DNA from: Paracoccaceae bacterium | GTDB lineage: Bacteria > Pseudomonadota > Alphaproteobacteria > Rhodobacterales > Rhodobacteraceae | NCBI GenBank assembly: GCA_007131465.1 | Contig: SLQN01000106.1 | Location: forward strand, 1-11,145 | Reading direction: 5' to 3' | Length of the DNA: 11,145 nt | In this document: piece after piece, positions 1 through 8,234 of the stretch | Layout of the letters: every line of letters begins with the position of its first letter | Position numbering within the stretch: position 1 is the stretch's first letter | Notes under the pieces: generated by a model | Told to the model about the DNA's origin: nothing | Databases searched by the model: none | The model's input: only the letters and a program-made list of their open reading frames with translations | Position numbers and translations under genes: made by a program

Positions 1-855
<855 letters not shown>

Positions 856-868
856 GGCAACCCGTCGC

Positions 869-872
869 GAGG
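869..872 (+). promoter_or_regulatory. Ribosome binding site of mreC
   Basis: GAGG lies 8 bases before the GTG codon at 881. It supports this GTG start over the nearby ATG at 877, which is in another frame. Confidence 0.7.
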
Positions 873-880
873 TGTGATGC

Positions 881-1798
881 GTGGCCGATGATCGCAAGCA
901 AGACCAGGATTTCATCCGTCCACTTCGGCGCATCCTGATTGCGCTGATGGCGGCCAGTCTTGTACTGGTCTTTCTGGTCTGGCGGATCGATAGTCCGCGG
1001 GTCGAACAGTTCCGGATGGCCGTGATTGACAGCGTTGTCCCATCCTTCGACTGGGCGATGCGTCCGGTTGCCCGCGCCGTCGGCATGGCCGAGAATTTCC
1101 GGTCCTATGCGCGCATCCTCGAACAGAACCAGGAATTGCGCCGCGAATTGCAACAGATGCGGGCCTGGCGCGAGGCGGCGCTGCAACTGGAGCAGCGAAA
1201 TGCACAGCTTCTCGACCTCAATCAGGTCAGGCTCGACCCGCAACTGACCCATGTGACCGGCGTCGTGATGGCTGATAGCGGGTCGCCTTTCCGCAAGTCG
1301 GTTCTGCTGAATGTCGGCGCACGCGACGGGGTGCAGGATGGCTGGGCCGTGATGGACGGTCTGGGGCTGGCAGGCCGCATCGCCGGCGTGGGGAGCCGCA
1401 CGGCCCGCGTGGTCCTGCTGACCGATACTGCCAGCGCCGTGCCAGTCATCATCCAGCCATCGGGCCAGCGCGCCATGCTTGTCGGCGACAATGCGCCCTT
1501 TCCGATCCTCGAATTCATCGAGTCTCCCGAAGACCTGCGCCCCGGTGACCGGGTCATCAGTTCGGATGATGGTGGCGTGTTTCCGGCGGGCATTCTGGTG
1601 GGCGAAGTCGTGGCCACAAGTGACGGGCGCTTGCGGGTCCGCATTGCGGCTGATTACGGCCGACTGGAATTTCTGCGGGTCCTGCGGACGCGCCCGATGG
1701 AGAAAATCACCGATACCGGCATCCTGATCTTGCCTGACAGCCCCGCACCTGTCCCCGACCCGCTTCCAGAGCCTGAGGAGAGGGCCAGCGATGGTTGA
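881..1798 (+). CDS. mreC: Rod shape-determining protein MreC
   Basis: Inner-membrane protein with a large periplasmic part that links MreB filaments to PBP2/RodA and helps activate the elongasome. The 305-residue product has a short basic cytoplasmic tail, one membrane segment at about residues 17-34, and a coiled coil at about 70-113 rich in E, Q, R and L (the MreC dimerisation helix). The paired beta-barrel MreC domain spans about 120-275 (for example SPFRKSVLLNVGARDGV). The C-terminal tail is proline- and acid-rich. The start is GTG, chosen because of the GAGG sequence upstream and because the cytoplasmic tail then has a normal length. The end overlaps mreD by 8 bases. The proline-rich tail varies within the family and its role is unknown. 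Confidence 0.95.
   Translation: MADDRKQDQDFIRPLRRILIALMAASLVLVFLVWRIDSPRVEQFRMAVIDSVVPSFDWAMRPVARAVGMAENFRSYARILEQNQELRRELQQMRAWREAALQLEQRNAQLLDLNQVRLDPQLTHVTGVVMADSGSPFRKSVLLNVGARDGVQDGWAVMDGLGLAGRIAGVGSRTARVVLLTDTASAVPVIIQPSGQRAMLVGDNAPFPILEFIESPEDLRPGDRVISSDDGGVFPAGILVGEVVATSDGRLRVRIAADYGRLEFLRVLRTRPMEKITDTGILILPDSPAPVPDPLPEPEERASDG
1775..1783 (+). promoter_or_regulatory. Ribosome binding site of mreD inside mreC
   Basis: A GAGGAGAGG stretch lies 7 bases before the mreD ATG and within the last codons of mreC. It is the strongest Shine-Dalgarno sequence in the rod operon portion seen here. Confidence 0.7.
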
Positions 1799-2387
1799 CC
1801 ACCGTCAGACTCAGCGGCTGCTCTATGTCCTGCTCTTTCTAGGCCTCGCGGCGCTGGTGACATTCTACCGGCTGCTGCCGCTGGGAGCCTACGGGTTTTC
1901 CCAAGACCCGATTGGCCCCGCCTTGACCGACACTCCGGGGGGCTGGGGCCAAGGGGCGCTACCAAAACCTGATATCCTGCTGTGCCTGGCACTGGCTTGG
2001 GTGGTGCGCCGACCCGACATGCTGCCAGCTCCGGTGATTGTGGTCTATTTCCTGCTGGAAGACATTCTGCTTTTGCGCCCGCCGGGGCTATGGGCACTGA
2101 TCGTACTGGCGGGGACCGAGTTTCTGCGCGCGCGCACCGACCGGTTGCGCGGGTGCGGGTTCTGGCTGGAATATTTGATCATCATTGCGCTGATGTTGGC
2201 CATGTTTCTGGCAAATCGCGCCATCCTCGCAATCGTGATGCTGCCGCAAGCCCCGCTTGACTTGAGCTTGGCACTGTTTGTGGGCACTGTTCTGGCCTAT
2301 CCTGTCATCGTGGCTGTGTCGCATTTCGTCTTCGGACTGCGCAAACCAGCGACTGGCGAAGTGGACGCATTGGGGCAACGACTGTGA
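1791..2387 (+). CDS. mreD: Rod shape-determining protein MreD
   Basis: Small integral membrane protein of the elongasome that partners with MreC. At 198 residues it is somewhat longer than the roughly 160-170 residues common in the family. About five membrane segments can be seen, near residues 10-27, 61-75, 80-104, 125-142 and 157-182. The PKPDILLCLALAW stretch, followed by the RRPDMLPAP and LRPPGLWAL turns, matches the alphaproteobacterial MreD pattern. The assignment also rests on its place between mreC and the PBP2 gene. The start ATG overlaps the last 8 bases of mreC and has a strong ribosome binding site. The stop TGA overlaps the GTG start of the next gene by 4 bases, which suggests translational coupling. 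Confidence 0.92.
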   Translation: MVDHRQTQRLLYVLLFLGLAALVTFYRLLPLGAYGFSQDPIGPALTDTPGGWGQGALPKPDILLCLALAWVVRRPDMLPAPVIVVYFLLEDILLLRPPGLWALIVLAGTEFLRARTDRLRGCGFWLEYLIIIALMLAMFLANRAILAIVMLPQAPLDLSLALFVGTVLAYPVIVAVSHFVFGLRKPATGEVDALGQRL

Positions 2388-4321
2388 AACGCTCGGACCG
2401 TGAAAAGGAAGCCAGCAGACGTACCATCAGCCGGCGCGGATTGCTGATCGGCGGGCTGCAACTGTCGGTCGCGGGAACGCTGATGTGGCGGCTGCGCGAT
2501 ATGCAGCTTAACCAGTCGGAACAGTTCCGGCTTCTGGCCGAGGAGAACCGCATCAACCTGCGGCTTCTGCCCCCGACGCGCGGGCTGATCTTCGATCGCA
2601 ACGGCATCCTCTTGGCCGGGAACGAGCAGAATTACCGTATCGTCATCAAGCGCGATGACGCAGGCGATATCGACCTTGTGCTGTCGCGGCTGGCGCAACT
2701 GATCGACCTGAGCGACGACGACATCGAGCGTGCGCGCCGTGACATGCTGCGTAACCGCCCCTTCGTACCCGTGACCGTAGCCGAAAGGCTGAGCTGGGAA
2801 GAAATCAGCCGCGTGGCCGCCAATGCCCCGGCCCTGCCCGGGGTCACGCCTGAAATGGGCCTGTCGCGCCTGTATCCGCTGCGCGCGGATACGGCACATG
2901 TCGTGGGTTATGTCGGCCCGGTGTCAGAGCGCGACCTTGAAGCTCTGGAAGCACCTGATCCGGTCCTGATGATCCCGCGCTTCCAGATCGGCAAGAGCGG
3001 GGTCGAACGGATGGCCGAGGACAGCCTGCGCGGGCGCGCAGGCTCGCAGCGTGTCGAGGTCAACGCCGTTGGCCGCGTGATGCGCGAGCTTGACCGCGTC
3101 GAAGGCGTGCCAGGCGAGAATGTGCATCTGACGATTGACGCGAGATTGCAGAACTATGCGCTGGAACGTCTGCACGGTCTGAGCGCGGCCGCCGTGGTCC
3201 TTGATGTCACGAATGGCGATATCCTCGCGCTGGCCTCCGGGCCAAGCTTCGACCCCAACCTGTTCGTGCGCGGCATTTCCGGCACCGATTTCAATGCCCT
3301 TTTGGAAAACGACCATCGGCCACTGGTGAACAAGACCGTGCAGGGTATGTATCCGCCCGGATCAACCTTCAAGATGGTCACGGCGCTGGCGGCGCTGGAC
3401 GCCGGTGTCACGGACGGGCAGGAACGCGTCTTCTGTCCCGGCCATATGGATGTCTCGGGCAACCGGTTCCATTGCTGGAAACGGGGCGGACATGGCCGGG
3501 TTGCGATGGTGACGGCGTTATCGGAAAGCTGCGATGTATATTTCTACGAAATGGCGCAGCGCTGCGGGATCGACAAGATCAATGAAATGTCCACACGTCT
3601 GGGCCTTGGCATCCGCTATGATCTGCCGATCACGTCCGTGGCGGGCGGGCTGAACCCGACGCGTGAGTGGAAGCGCAACAACCGCAATGCCGAATGGCGG
3701 GTGGGGGATACGGTCAATGCCTCGATCGGGCAGGGCTTCGTTCTGTCCACGCCGCTGCAAATGGCGGTGATGACCGCGCGACTGGCGTCGAACACGGCCG
3801 TGCTTCCGCGTCTGGTGCGCGACCCGCTGGACCGGGCCGAACGGACCGCCACCAGCCTTGACCTGCGGCCTGAATGGCTGCGCCTGATCCGGCGCGGGAT
3901 GTATGACACGGTCAATGACAGGCGCGGCACGGCCTATTCCTCGCGGGTGGTGGCCGAGGGGCAGGCGATGGCAGGCAAGACCGGCACAAGTCAGGTCTTC
4001 TCGATCACCCGCGCCGAACGCGAGGCTGGCATAAGGCGGCAGGAAGACCTGCCATGGAACCGGCGCAACCATGCCCTGTTCGTCAATTTCGCGCCGGTCG
4101 AGACCCCGCGCATTGCCGTGGCCGTGGTCGTCGAACATGGCGGCGGCGGGTCTTCCGCCGCAGCGCCCGTCGGCCGCGACATCACGCTGGCAGCACTCAA
4201 TGACGGGCGGCCGCCGCTGTCGGCCTATCCTGCGCCGCAGCGTAACCGCATCCAGTCCGAACAGCAGAACATGTTGGAGCGCCTGCGTCGCCCCGAAGAT
4301 ATGCGGGTCAGCCGCGCATGA
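2384..4321 (+). CDS. mrdA: Penicillin-binding protein 2 (elongation-specific peptidoglycan transpeptidase)
   Basis: Class B PBP that cross-links new peptidoglycan during side-wall growth, paired with RodA. The product has 645 residues, a normal length. It has one membrane anchor at about residues 19-37, a pedestal domain with the PPTRGLIFDRNG motif (63-74), and the transpeptidase domain from about 245. Catalytic motifs are complete: SxxK is STFK with nucleophile Ser327, the SxN-type motif is SCD at 382-384, and KTG is at 532-534. Cys383 and His370 lie near where E. coli PBP2 binds zinc, so a metal site is possible but is inferred. The start is GTG within the GTGA overlap with mreD, with a weak GGGG 8 bases upstream. 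The anchor is preceded by SRRGLL, a twin-arginine-like pattern. The end overlaps rodA by 4 bases (ATGA). Confidence 0.97.
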   Translation: MKRSDREKEASRRTISRRGLLIGGLQLSVAGTLMWRLRDMQLNQSEQFRLLAEENRINLRLLPPTRGLIFDRNGILLAGNEQNYRIVIKRDDAGDIDLVLSRLAQLIDLSDDDIERARRDMLRNRPFVPVTVAERLSWEEISRVAANAPALPGVTPEMGLSRLYPLRADTAHVVGYVGPVSERDLEALEAPDPVLMIPRFQIGKSGVERMAEDSLRGRAGSQRVEVNAVGRVMRELDRVEGVPGENVHLTIDARLQNYALERLHGLSAAAVVLDVTNGDILALASGPSFDPNLFVRGISGTDFNALLENDHRPLVNKTVQGMYPPGSTFKMVTALAALDAGVTDGQERVFCPGHMDVSGNRFHCWKRGGHGRVAMVTALSESCDVYFYEMAQRCGIDKINEMSTRLGLGIRYDLPITSVAGGLNPTREWKRNNRNAEWRVGDTVNASIGQGFVLSTPLQMAVMTARLASNTAVLPRLVRDPLDRAERTATSLDLRPEWLRLIRRGMYDTVNDRRGTAYSSRVVAEGQAMAGKTGTSQVFSITRAEREAGIRRQEDLPWNRRNHALFVNFAPVETPRIAVAVVVEHGGGGSSAAAPVGRDITLAALNDGRPPLSAYPAPQRNRIQSEQQNMLERLRRPEDMRVSRA

Positions 4322-5466
4322 GTTATCTGGAATACAACACCAAATCCATGCCAAGGGGGTTGGCGAAGGTGCTGTATCTGAACTGGCCGCTGGTGGCCTT
4401 GCTGATTGCTGTGGCCTTCTATGGCTTTCTGATGCTCTATTCCATAGCGGGCGGCAATCTTCAGCCCTGGGCCGAACCGCAAGCAAGGCGCTTTGCCTTC
4501 GGTGTGGCGATCATGTTCGCAGTGGGGTTCGTGCCGCTGTGGTTTTGGCGGTCGATCGCAGGGGTGGCCTATGTCATCTCGATCCTGCTGCTTCTGGGGG
4601 TCGAATTCTTCGGCACGATGGGCATGGGGGCGCAGCGTTGGCTGGTCATCGGGCCATTTCGGCTGCAACCCTCGGAACTTGCAAAGATCACCACCATCCT
4701 TGCGCTTGCTGCCTATTTTGACTGGCTCGATCTGAAGAAGGTATCGCACCCGGTCTGGGTAATCGGGGCCGCTGCGATTGCGCTGATACCGGCGCTTCTG
4801 GTGCTGCGCCAACCCGATCTGGGCACGGCACTGCTGCTGGCCCTTGGCGGTGGCGTCGTGATTTTCGCCGCCGGAGTGCATTGGGGCTACTTCGCGGCGC
4901 TGATCAGCGCGGGGGTCGCTGGGGTCGTGACGGTGATGTCGTCGCGCGGGACGGAATGGCAGATCCTGAAGGATTACCAGTTTCGGCGAATCGATTCCTT
5001 TCTGGACCCAAGTCTGGATCCGTTGGGCGCGGGATATCACATCAACCAGTCGATGATCGCGCTGGGCTCTGGCGGCTGGTCCGGGCGGGGCTTCATGGAG
5101 GGTACGCAGGCGCGGCTGAACTTTCTGCCCGAGAAACACACTGATTTCATTTTCACGACGCTGGCCGAGGAATTCGGCTTCATCGGTGCGTCGTCGCTGC
5201 TGGTGCTGTATCTGCTGATCCTTGGCGTGTGCATGCTGACAGCGCTGCGCACCACCAACCGCTTTGCCGGATTGCTGGTGATGGGAGTGATCGGCAACTT
5301 CTTTCTGTATTTCGCGGTCAATATGGCGATGGTCATGGGGCTTGCGCCGGTTGTGGGCGTTCCGCTGCCGCTGGTGTCTTATGGCGGTTCGGCGATGGTG
5401 GTGCTGATGTTCGGCTTCGGGCTGGTGCAATCGGCCCATATCCACCGTGCAAGACTGCCATCATGA
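4318..5466 (+). CDS. rodA: RodA peptidoglycan glycosyltransferase (SEDS family)
   Basis: Polytopic SEDS protein that polymerises lipid II into glycan strands and works as a pair with PBP2. The product has 382 residues with about ten membrane segments. Family signatures are present: RLQPSEL near residues 115-121, RQPDLGT at 164-170, the large periplasmic loop with LNFLPEKHTDFIF at about 267-279, and a C-terminal PLVSYGGS. Asp276 in the HTDF motif corresponds to the essential aspartate of RodA (D262 in E. coli). The ATG start overlaps the mrdA stop as ATGA, with no clear Shine-Dalgarno sequence, so translation probably depends on coupling. The end likewise overlaps the dehydrogenase gene. RodA is favoured over FtsW by the operon context. 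Confidence 0.97.
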   Translation: MSYLEYNTKSMPRGLAKVLYLNWPLVALLIAVAFYGFLMLYSIAGGNLQPWAEPQARRFAFGVAIMFAVGFVPLWFWRSIAGVAYVISILLLLGVEFFGTMGMGAQRWLVIGPFRLQPSELAKITTILALAAYFDWLDLKKVSHPVWVIGAAAIALIPALLVLRQPDLGTALLLALGGGVVIFAAGVHWGYFAALISAGVAGVVTVMSSRGTEWQILKDYQFRRIDSFLDPSLDPLGAGYHINQSMIALGSGGWSGRGFMEGTQARLNFLPEKHTDFIFTTLAEEFGFIGASSLLVLYLLILGVCMLTALRTTNRFAGLLVMGVIGNFFLYFAVNMAMVMGLAPVVGVPLPLVSYGGSAMVVLMFGFGLVQSAHIHRARLPS

Positions 5467-6395
5467 CCCTGACTGTTCTGTTCGCCGCCGGGCCAGAGAA
5501 TTTTGCCGAGTATGAAGCGCCCTTGCGCGCCGCCCTGCAGGCCGAGGGGCTGGATGCCAGGCTGGCGACCGAGGCCCCTGCAGATGATGTGGATTACATC
5601 GTTTATGCGCCATCAACCGCGCTGCGCGATTTCGCGCCCTTCACCCGCTGCAAGGCCGTTCTCAGCCTCTGGGCCGGGGTCGAGCGGATCGTGGACAATC
5701 CGACCCTGACGCAACCACTGGCGCGAATGGTCGATCCGGGGCTGACTGCGGGCATGGTCGAATATGTCTGCGGGCATGTTCTGCGCTATCATCTGGGAAT
5801 GGACGCGCATATCGGGGCGAGGCCGGGCGCATGGACCCCTGTCGCACCGCCGCTGGCCGCCGAGCGAGGCGTCGTGATCCTGGGTCTGGGCGAACTTGGC
5901 CGGGCTTGTGGCGCGGCGCTTGTGGCGCTGGGTTTCCGGGTCTCGGGCTGGGCGGCGCGGCCAAGGCAGATCCCCGGTCTCGCCTGCCATCACGGGCCGG
6001 AAGGGTTGGCGGCGGCTCTGGGGGATGCCGAGATCCTTGTGACGCTTCTGCCCCGGACGCCGGAGACCGATTGCATCGTTAATGCCCATACGCTGGCGCA
6101 GTTGCCACGGGGCGCGCGGATCATCAATCCGGGCCGGGGCAGCCTGATCGACGATGCCGCCCTGCTAGCTGCCCTCGATCAGGGGCAGATCGGACACGCC
6201 ACGCTGGATGTGTTTCGCACCGAACCCCTTCCGCGCAATCATCCCTACTGGGACCATCCGGGTATCACGATCACCCCGCATATCGCGGCCAGCACACGCG
6301 CGCCCAGCGCGGCGCGCGTGATTGCGCGCAATATCGCCCGATCCGAGGCGGGCGAGAGTCTTCTCTATCAGGTGGACCGTGCGCGCGGCTATTGA
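5463..6395 (+). CDS. ghrA: 2-hydroxyacid dehydrogenase, glyoxylate/hydroxypyruvate reductase A type
   Basis: Predicted cytoplasmic NAD(P)H-dependent reductase that converts glyoxylate to glycolate and hydroxypyruvate to glycerate. The 310-residue product has about the length of E. coli GhrA. The nucleotide-binding glycine motif is GLGELG at 141-146. The catalytic residues of the D-2-hydroxyacid dehydrogenase family are all present: Arg225 in NPGRGSLID, Glu254 in FRTEPLP and His273 in PHIAAST. The N-terminal half has the LWAGVERI stretch typical of the GhrA subgroup. I chose the ATG at 5463, which overlaps the rodA stop as ATGA. The open frame reaches further upstream, but only inside rodA and without family similarity. 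There is no convincing Shine-Dalgarno sequence, so it is probably translated by coupling with rodA. It is the last gene of the rod operon. The exact substrate is uncertain, so the symbol is a family-level label. Confidence 0.85.
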   Translation: MTLTVLFAAGPENFAEYEAPLRAALQAEGLDARLATEAPADDVDYIVYAPSTALRDFAPFTRCKAVLSLWAGVERIVDNPTLTQPLARMVDPGLTAGMVEYVCGHVLRYHLGMDAHIGARPGAWTPVAPPLAAERGVVILGLGELGRACGAALVALGFRVSGWAARPRQIPGLACHHGPEGLAAALGDAEILVTLLPRTPETDCIVNAHTLAQLPRGARIINPGRGSLIDDAALLAALDQGQIGHATLDVFRTEPLPRNHPYWDHPGITITPHIAASTRAPSAARVIARNIARSEAGESLLYQVDRARGY

Positions 6396-6467
6396 GACCT
6401 GTCGCAAAGCAGACCCGAAACCCGTGCCGGGCGATGCTCTGACATGGTCAATGATACGCAGCACAGC

Positions 6468-6490
6468 CGCCGTTTCGCACCGAAACAGCG
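6468..6490. repeat. Imperfect inverted repeat after the rod operon
   Basis: GTTTCG at 6472-6477 and CGAAAC at 6481-6486 are perfect complements separated by CAC. After one mismatch the pairing goes on for three more bases on each side. It could form a hairpin at the 3' end of the rod operon transcript or of the luxI transcript. No T-tract follows on either strand, so it is not a standard intrinsic terminator. Confidence 0.5.
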
Positions 6491-6507
6491 CAGCACTCAA
6501 CGTTGAA

Positions 6508-6536
6508 GCGCGCGCGCTGCCGGGGCGGCGCGCGCC
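6508..6536. repeat. GC-alternating hairpin downstream of luxI
   Basis: GCGCGCGC blocks at 6510-6517 and 6528-6535 can pair around a 10-base loop, and GGCGCGCGCC at 6527-6536 is itself a perfect palindrome. A further 10-bp palindrome, TCAACGTTGA, lies at 6497-6506. The site is 18 bases past the luxI stop on the minus strand and could help end that transcript, but no T-run follows. The rest of 6396-6553 shows no gene. Confidence 0.4.
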
Positions 6537-6553
6537 ATTGCCGTTAATGCCTT

Positions 6554-7375
6554 TCAGCCGTTGATGGCCGCATCCCCTGCCCGCGCGCGCCCTGCTCCGA
6601 TCATGTGCTGGACCAACGCCAGTGCCGCTTCCAGTTCTTTCATGTCGGTCGCCATGTCGATCTGCTGCATGAGGTAATGCGCAACTTCATCGGTAACGGC
6701 GCAGCGGTTGCGGTTGACCCGTTCGCGCGCCCTGCGGCGCTGCGCAAGATAGGCGTCATCGACACGGATATTCCCCTCGATCCCGGCAAAGGCGCGAACG
6801 CGCTCGATCCGGTCGGTGGTGCAGTCCAGAAGTGCAGCGAGGGCCTTGGTCTTGCCCATCTGCACAGTCTCGCCCACATAGCCGCAGGGCGCATTGTCCG
6901 AGCGCTTGAGCACCCGGTTCATGATCGGGTCGATCACGGTGATGATATCGGTGATCCCGCTGTTCTGCGCGTATTCAAGCGTCGCCGCCATCAACTCGCT
7001 GGTCGCGCGCGCCACTGATCCGGGTCCGCGATCCGTCTGCGTCAGCCGTTCGGTATCGACACAGAACCGGGTCGATTCCCACAGGTTCGGCGCGCGCAAA
7101 GGCGGCTCGCCCATCAAGATGTCACTGAACACATCGGCCAGCATGTGCGGCCCCGTGGTCTGCAACAGGCGCACGCAGGAAATCACCTCGAAGCGGGCGT
7201 CGAAGCCGATCAGATAGACCGGATCCAGTTTGTCGAAGGCATCGATCTCCATGCCGTCCTCGACATCGACATCCCAACCGAGCCTGTCCCTGAATACCCG
7301 TGCACGCAAACGAAACATTTCCTGAATAACTGTTTTATGCGCATCCCGATTGAATGCATCGATCACAAGGATCAT
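6554..7375 (-). CDS. LuxI-family acyl-homoserine-lactone synthase with C-terminal extension
   Basis: Predicted to make an N-acyl-homoserine lactone signal from S-adenosylmethionine and an acyl-ACP (or acyl-CoA). The catalytic core (about residues 1-205) keeps the family's invariant residues at or near LuxI numbering: Arg24, Phe28, Trp34, Asp45, Asp48, Arg69, Glu100 and Arg103. The LWESTRF stretch (98-104) is the central signature. The core therefore looks intact and active. At 273 residues it is about 60 longer than most LuxI proteins (about 195-220). The extra C-terminal part (about 206-273) is Arg-rich at first and then a likely helix, with no domain I recognise. The ATG start is supported by AGGAGG 5 bases upstream. 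It lies 145 bases downstream of the luxR-type gene on the same strand. The acyl chain of the signal cannot be predicted. Confidence 0.93.
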   Translation of the reverse strand: MILVIDAFNRDAHKTVIQEMFRLRARVFRDRLGWDVDVEDGMEIDAFDKLDPVYLIGFDARFEVISCVRLLQTTGPHMLADVFSDILMGEPPLRAPNLWESTRFCVDTERLTQTDRGPGSVARATSELMAATLEYAQNSGITDIITVIDPIMNRVLKRSDNAPCGYVGETVQMGKTKALAALLDCTTDRIERVRAFAGIEGNIRVDDAYLAQRRRARERVNRNRCAVTDEVAHYLMQQIDMATDMKELEAALALVQHMIGAGRARAGDAAING

Positions 7376-7380
7376 AACGT

Positions 7381-7386
7381 CCTCCT
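7381..7386 (-). promoter_or_regulatory. Strong ribosome binding site of the luxI-type gene
   Basis: On the minus strand a perfect AGGAGG precedes the ATG at 7375-7373 with a 5-base spacer (ACGTT). This fixes the start and suggests efficient translation. Confidence 0.85.
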
Positions 7387-7441
7387 ATCCTGGTTGCCCC
7401 ACCGGGATGGAGTGTGCGCCCCCCTGCGGCGCTGGTCGATC

Positions 7442-7453
7442 CGGGAAATCCCG
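7442..7453. promoter_or_regulatory. Inverted repeat in the luxR-luxI intergenic region
   Basis: CGGGA-AA-TCCCG is a perfect 5-bp dyad 67 bases before the luxI start. Just upstream on the minus strand are a -35-like TTGACC (7468-7463) and an A/T-rich tract (7477-7489). It may be an operator or a structure in the luxI leader. It does not match a classical 20-bp lux box, and no good -10 was found, so the role is open. Confidence 0.35.
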
Positions 7454-7520
7454 TAGATGATGGGTCAACGGGCATGTTTTTTGGGAAAAGCCAGTCACGC
7501 CGCGCCCGGAGCGCATGCAT

Positions 7521-8222
7521 TCACATCGGATAGATCATTCTCATCCCGATAGCGCGGGCAACCGCCTGCGCGGTGCTCAGCGCCCCCAGCTTGGCGCGCG
7601 CAGACCGCAGATGCACCTCGACCGTACGCGCCGAGATGTTCAGGATATCGGCAACATCCGCCTGAGACTTGCCCGCCGCGATCCATTGGAGCGTTTCGCG
7701 TTCGCGCTCCGAAAGGGCGGGTGCGCGCATCGCGCGCATGACTACCCCCTGTTGCATGACATGATCATGCACCACCGCGGCCACCTGTTGCAGGTCAGAC
7801 ATGATATGGCGCGTGTGCGTTTCCCAGCGATCAACACTCAGTTTGCGGGTCACACTCAGCATGCCCTTGTCCCCGAACGGGCCATGTACCGGGATCGTCA
7901 CGCCCTGATCGGGGATCCCGAAATCATGCGCCTGCGTGAACACGGTTTCATACTGCGGCAGACCTCTGAGCAAGTGCCAGTGCACCGGCCCCTGGCTGCG
8001 CGCGGCGATTGCCAGAACCGGGTCCTTTTCATGCAGACCGTAATCTAGGTAATGTGCCTTCCAGTCATCGGGGTAATTGACGATGGCGTGAACCGAATTG
8101 TCGATCGTATTGACCCCGGCATAGGCCGCATAATCAAGTTCAAGCGCGTCGCAGGCATCATCCAGAAGCTTGCGTAACTGCTGACCCGGTTCGGGTGCGA
8201 AACTGAGATCGTGGAGCGCCAG
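7521..8222 (-). CDS. LuxR-type autoinducer-binding transcriptional regulator, probable CTG start
   Basis: Predicted acyl-homoserine-lactone receptor and transcription factor, probably responding to the product of the adjacent luxI-type gene. Read from a CTG at 8222 the product has 233 residues. The N-terminal autoinducer-binding domain carries the ligand-pocket residues Trp54, Tyr58, Asp67, Pro68 and Trp82, each exactly three below the TraR positions (57, 61, 70, 71, 85). The C-terminal LuxR helix-turn-helix spans about 168-225, beginning LSERERETLQWIAAGKS. The frame has no ATG, GTG or TTG early enough to include these residues: the first is GTG at 7985, which would delete 79 residues and most of the pocket. 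A TGA lies in frame at 8235-8237. The CTG has AAGGAAG 5 bases upstream. A non-standard start, a start-region mutation, or a sequence error are all possible. It is tandem with luxI, upstream of it. Confidence 0.85.
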   Translation of the reverse strand: MALHDLSFAPEPGQQLRKLLDDACDALELDYAAYAGVNTIDNSVHAIVNYPDDWKAHYLDYGLHEKDPVLAIAARSQGPVHWHLLRGLPQYETVFTQAHDFGIPDQGVTIPVHGPFGDKGMLSVTRKLSVDRWETHTRHIMSDLQQVAAVVHDHVMQQGVVMRAMRAPALSERERETLQWIAAGKSQADVADILNISARTVEVHLRSARAKLGALSTAQAVARAIGMRMIYPM

Positions 8223-8227
8223 CGCAG

Positions 8228-8234
8228 CTTCCTT
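8228..8234 (-). promoter_or_regulatory. Ribosome binding site supporting the CTG start of the luxR-type gene
   Basis: On the minus strand AAGGAAG stands 5 bases before the CTG at 8222-8220 and directly after the in-frame TGA at 8237-8235. Its position fits initiation at that CTG; no other start codon in this frame is close to it. Confidence 0.5.

Noticed and set aside
3518..5445. Long antisense frames opposite mrdA and rodA (322 and 406 residues)
   Set aside because: Low-complexity Arg/His/Gln-rich translations opposite well-conserved genes; by-products of codon use.
5229..5462. Longer N-terminus for the 2-hydroxyacid dehydrogenase
   Set aside because: The added residues lie within rodA and do not resemble the family; the ATG at 5463 gives the usual GhrA length and an ATGA overlap.
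7479..7489. TTTT-GGG-AAAA as an intrinsic terminator after the luxR-type gene
   Set aside because: The stem is only four A-T pairs and has no GC-rich part next to it, so a stable terminator is unlikely.
7521..7985. LuxR-type gene starting at the GTG at 7985 (154 residues)
   Set aside because: This would remove 79 codons that clearly encode the conserved first part of the autoinducer-binding domain, including the YPDDW and KDPV residues.
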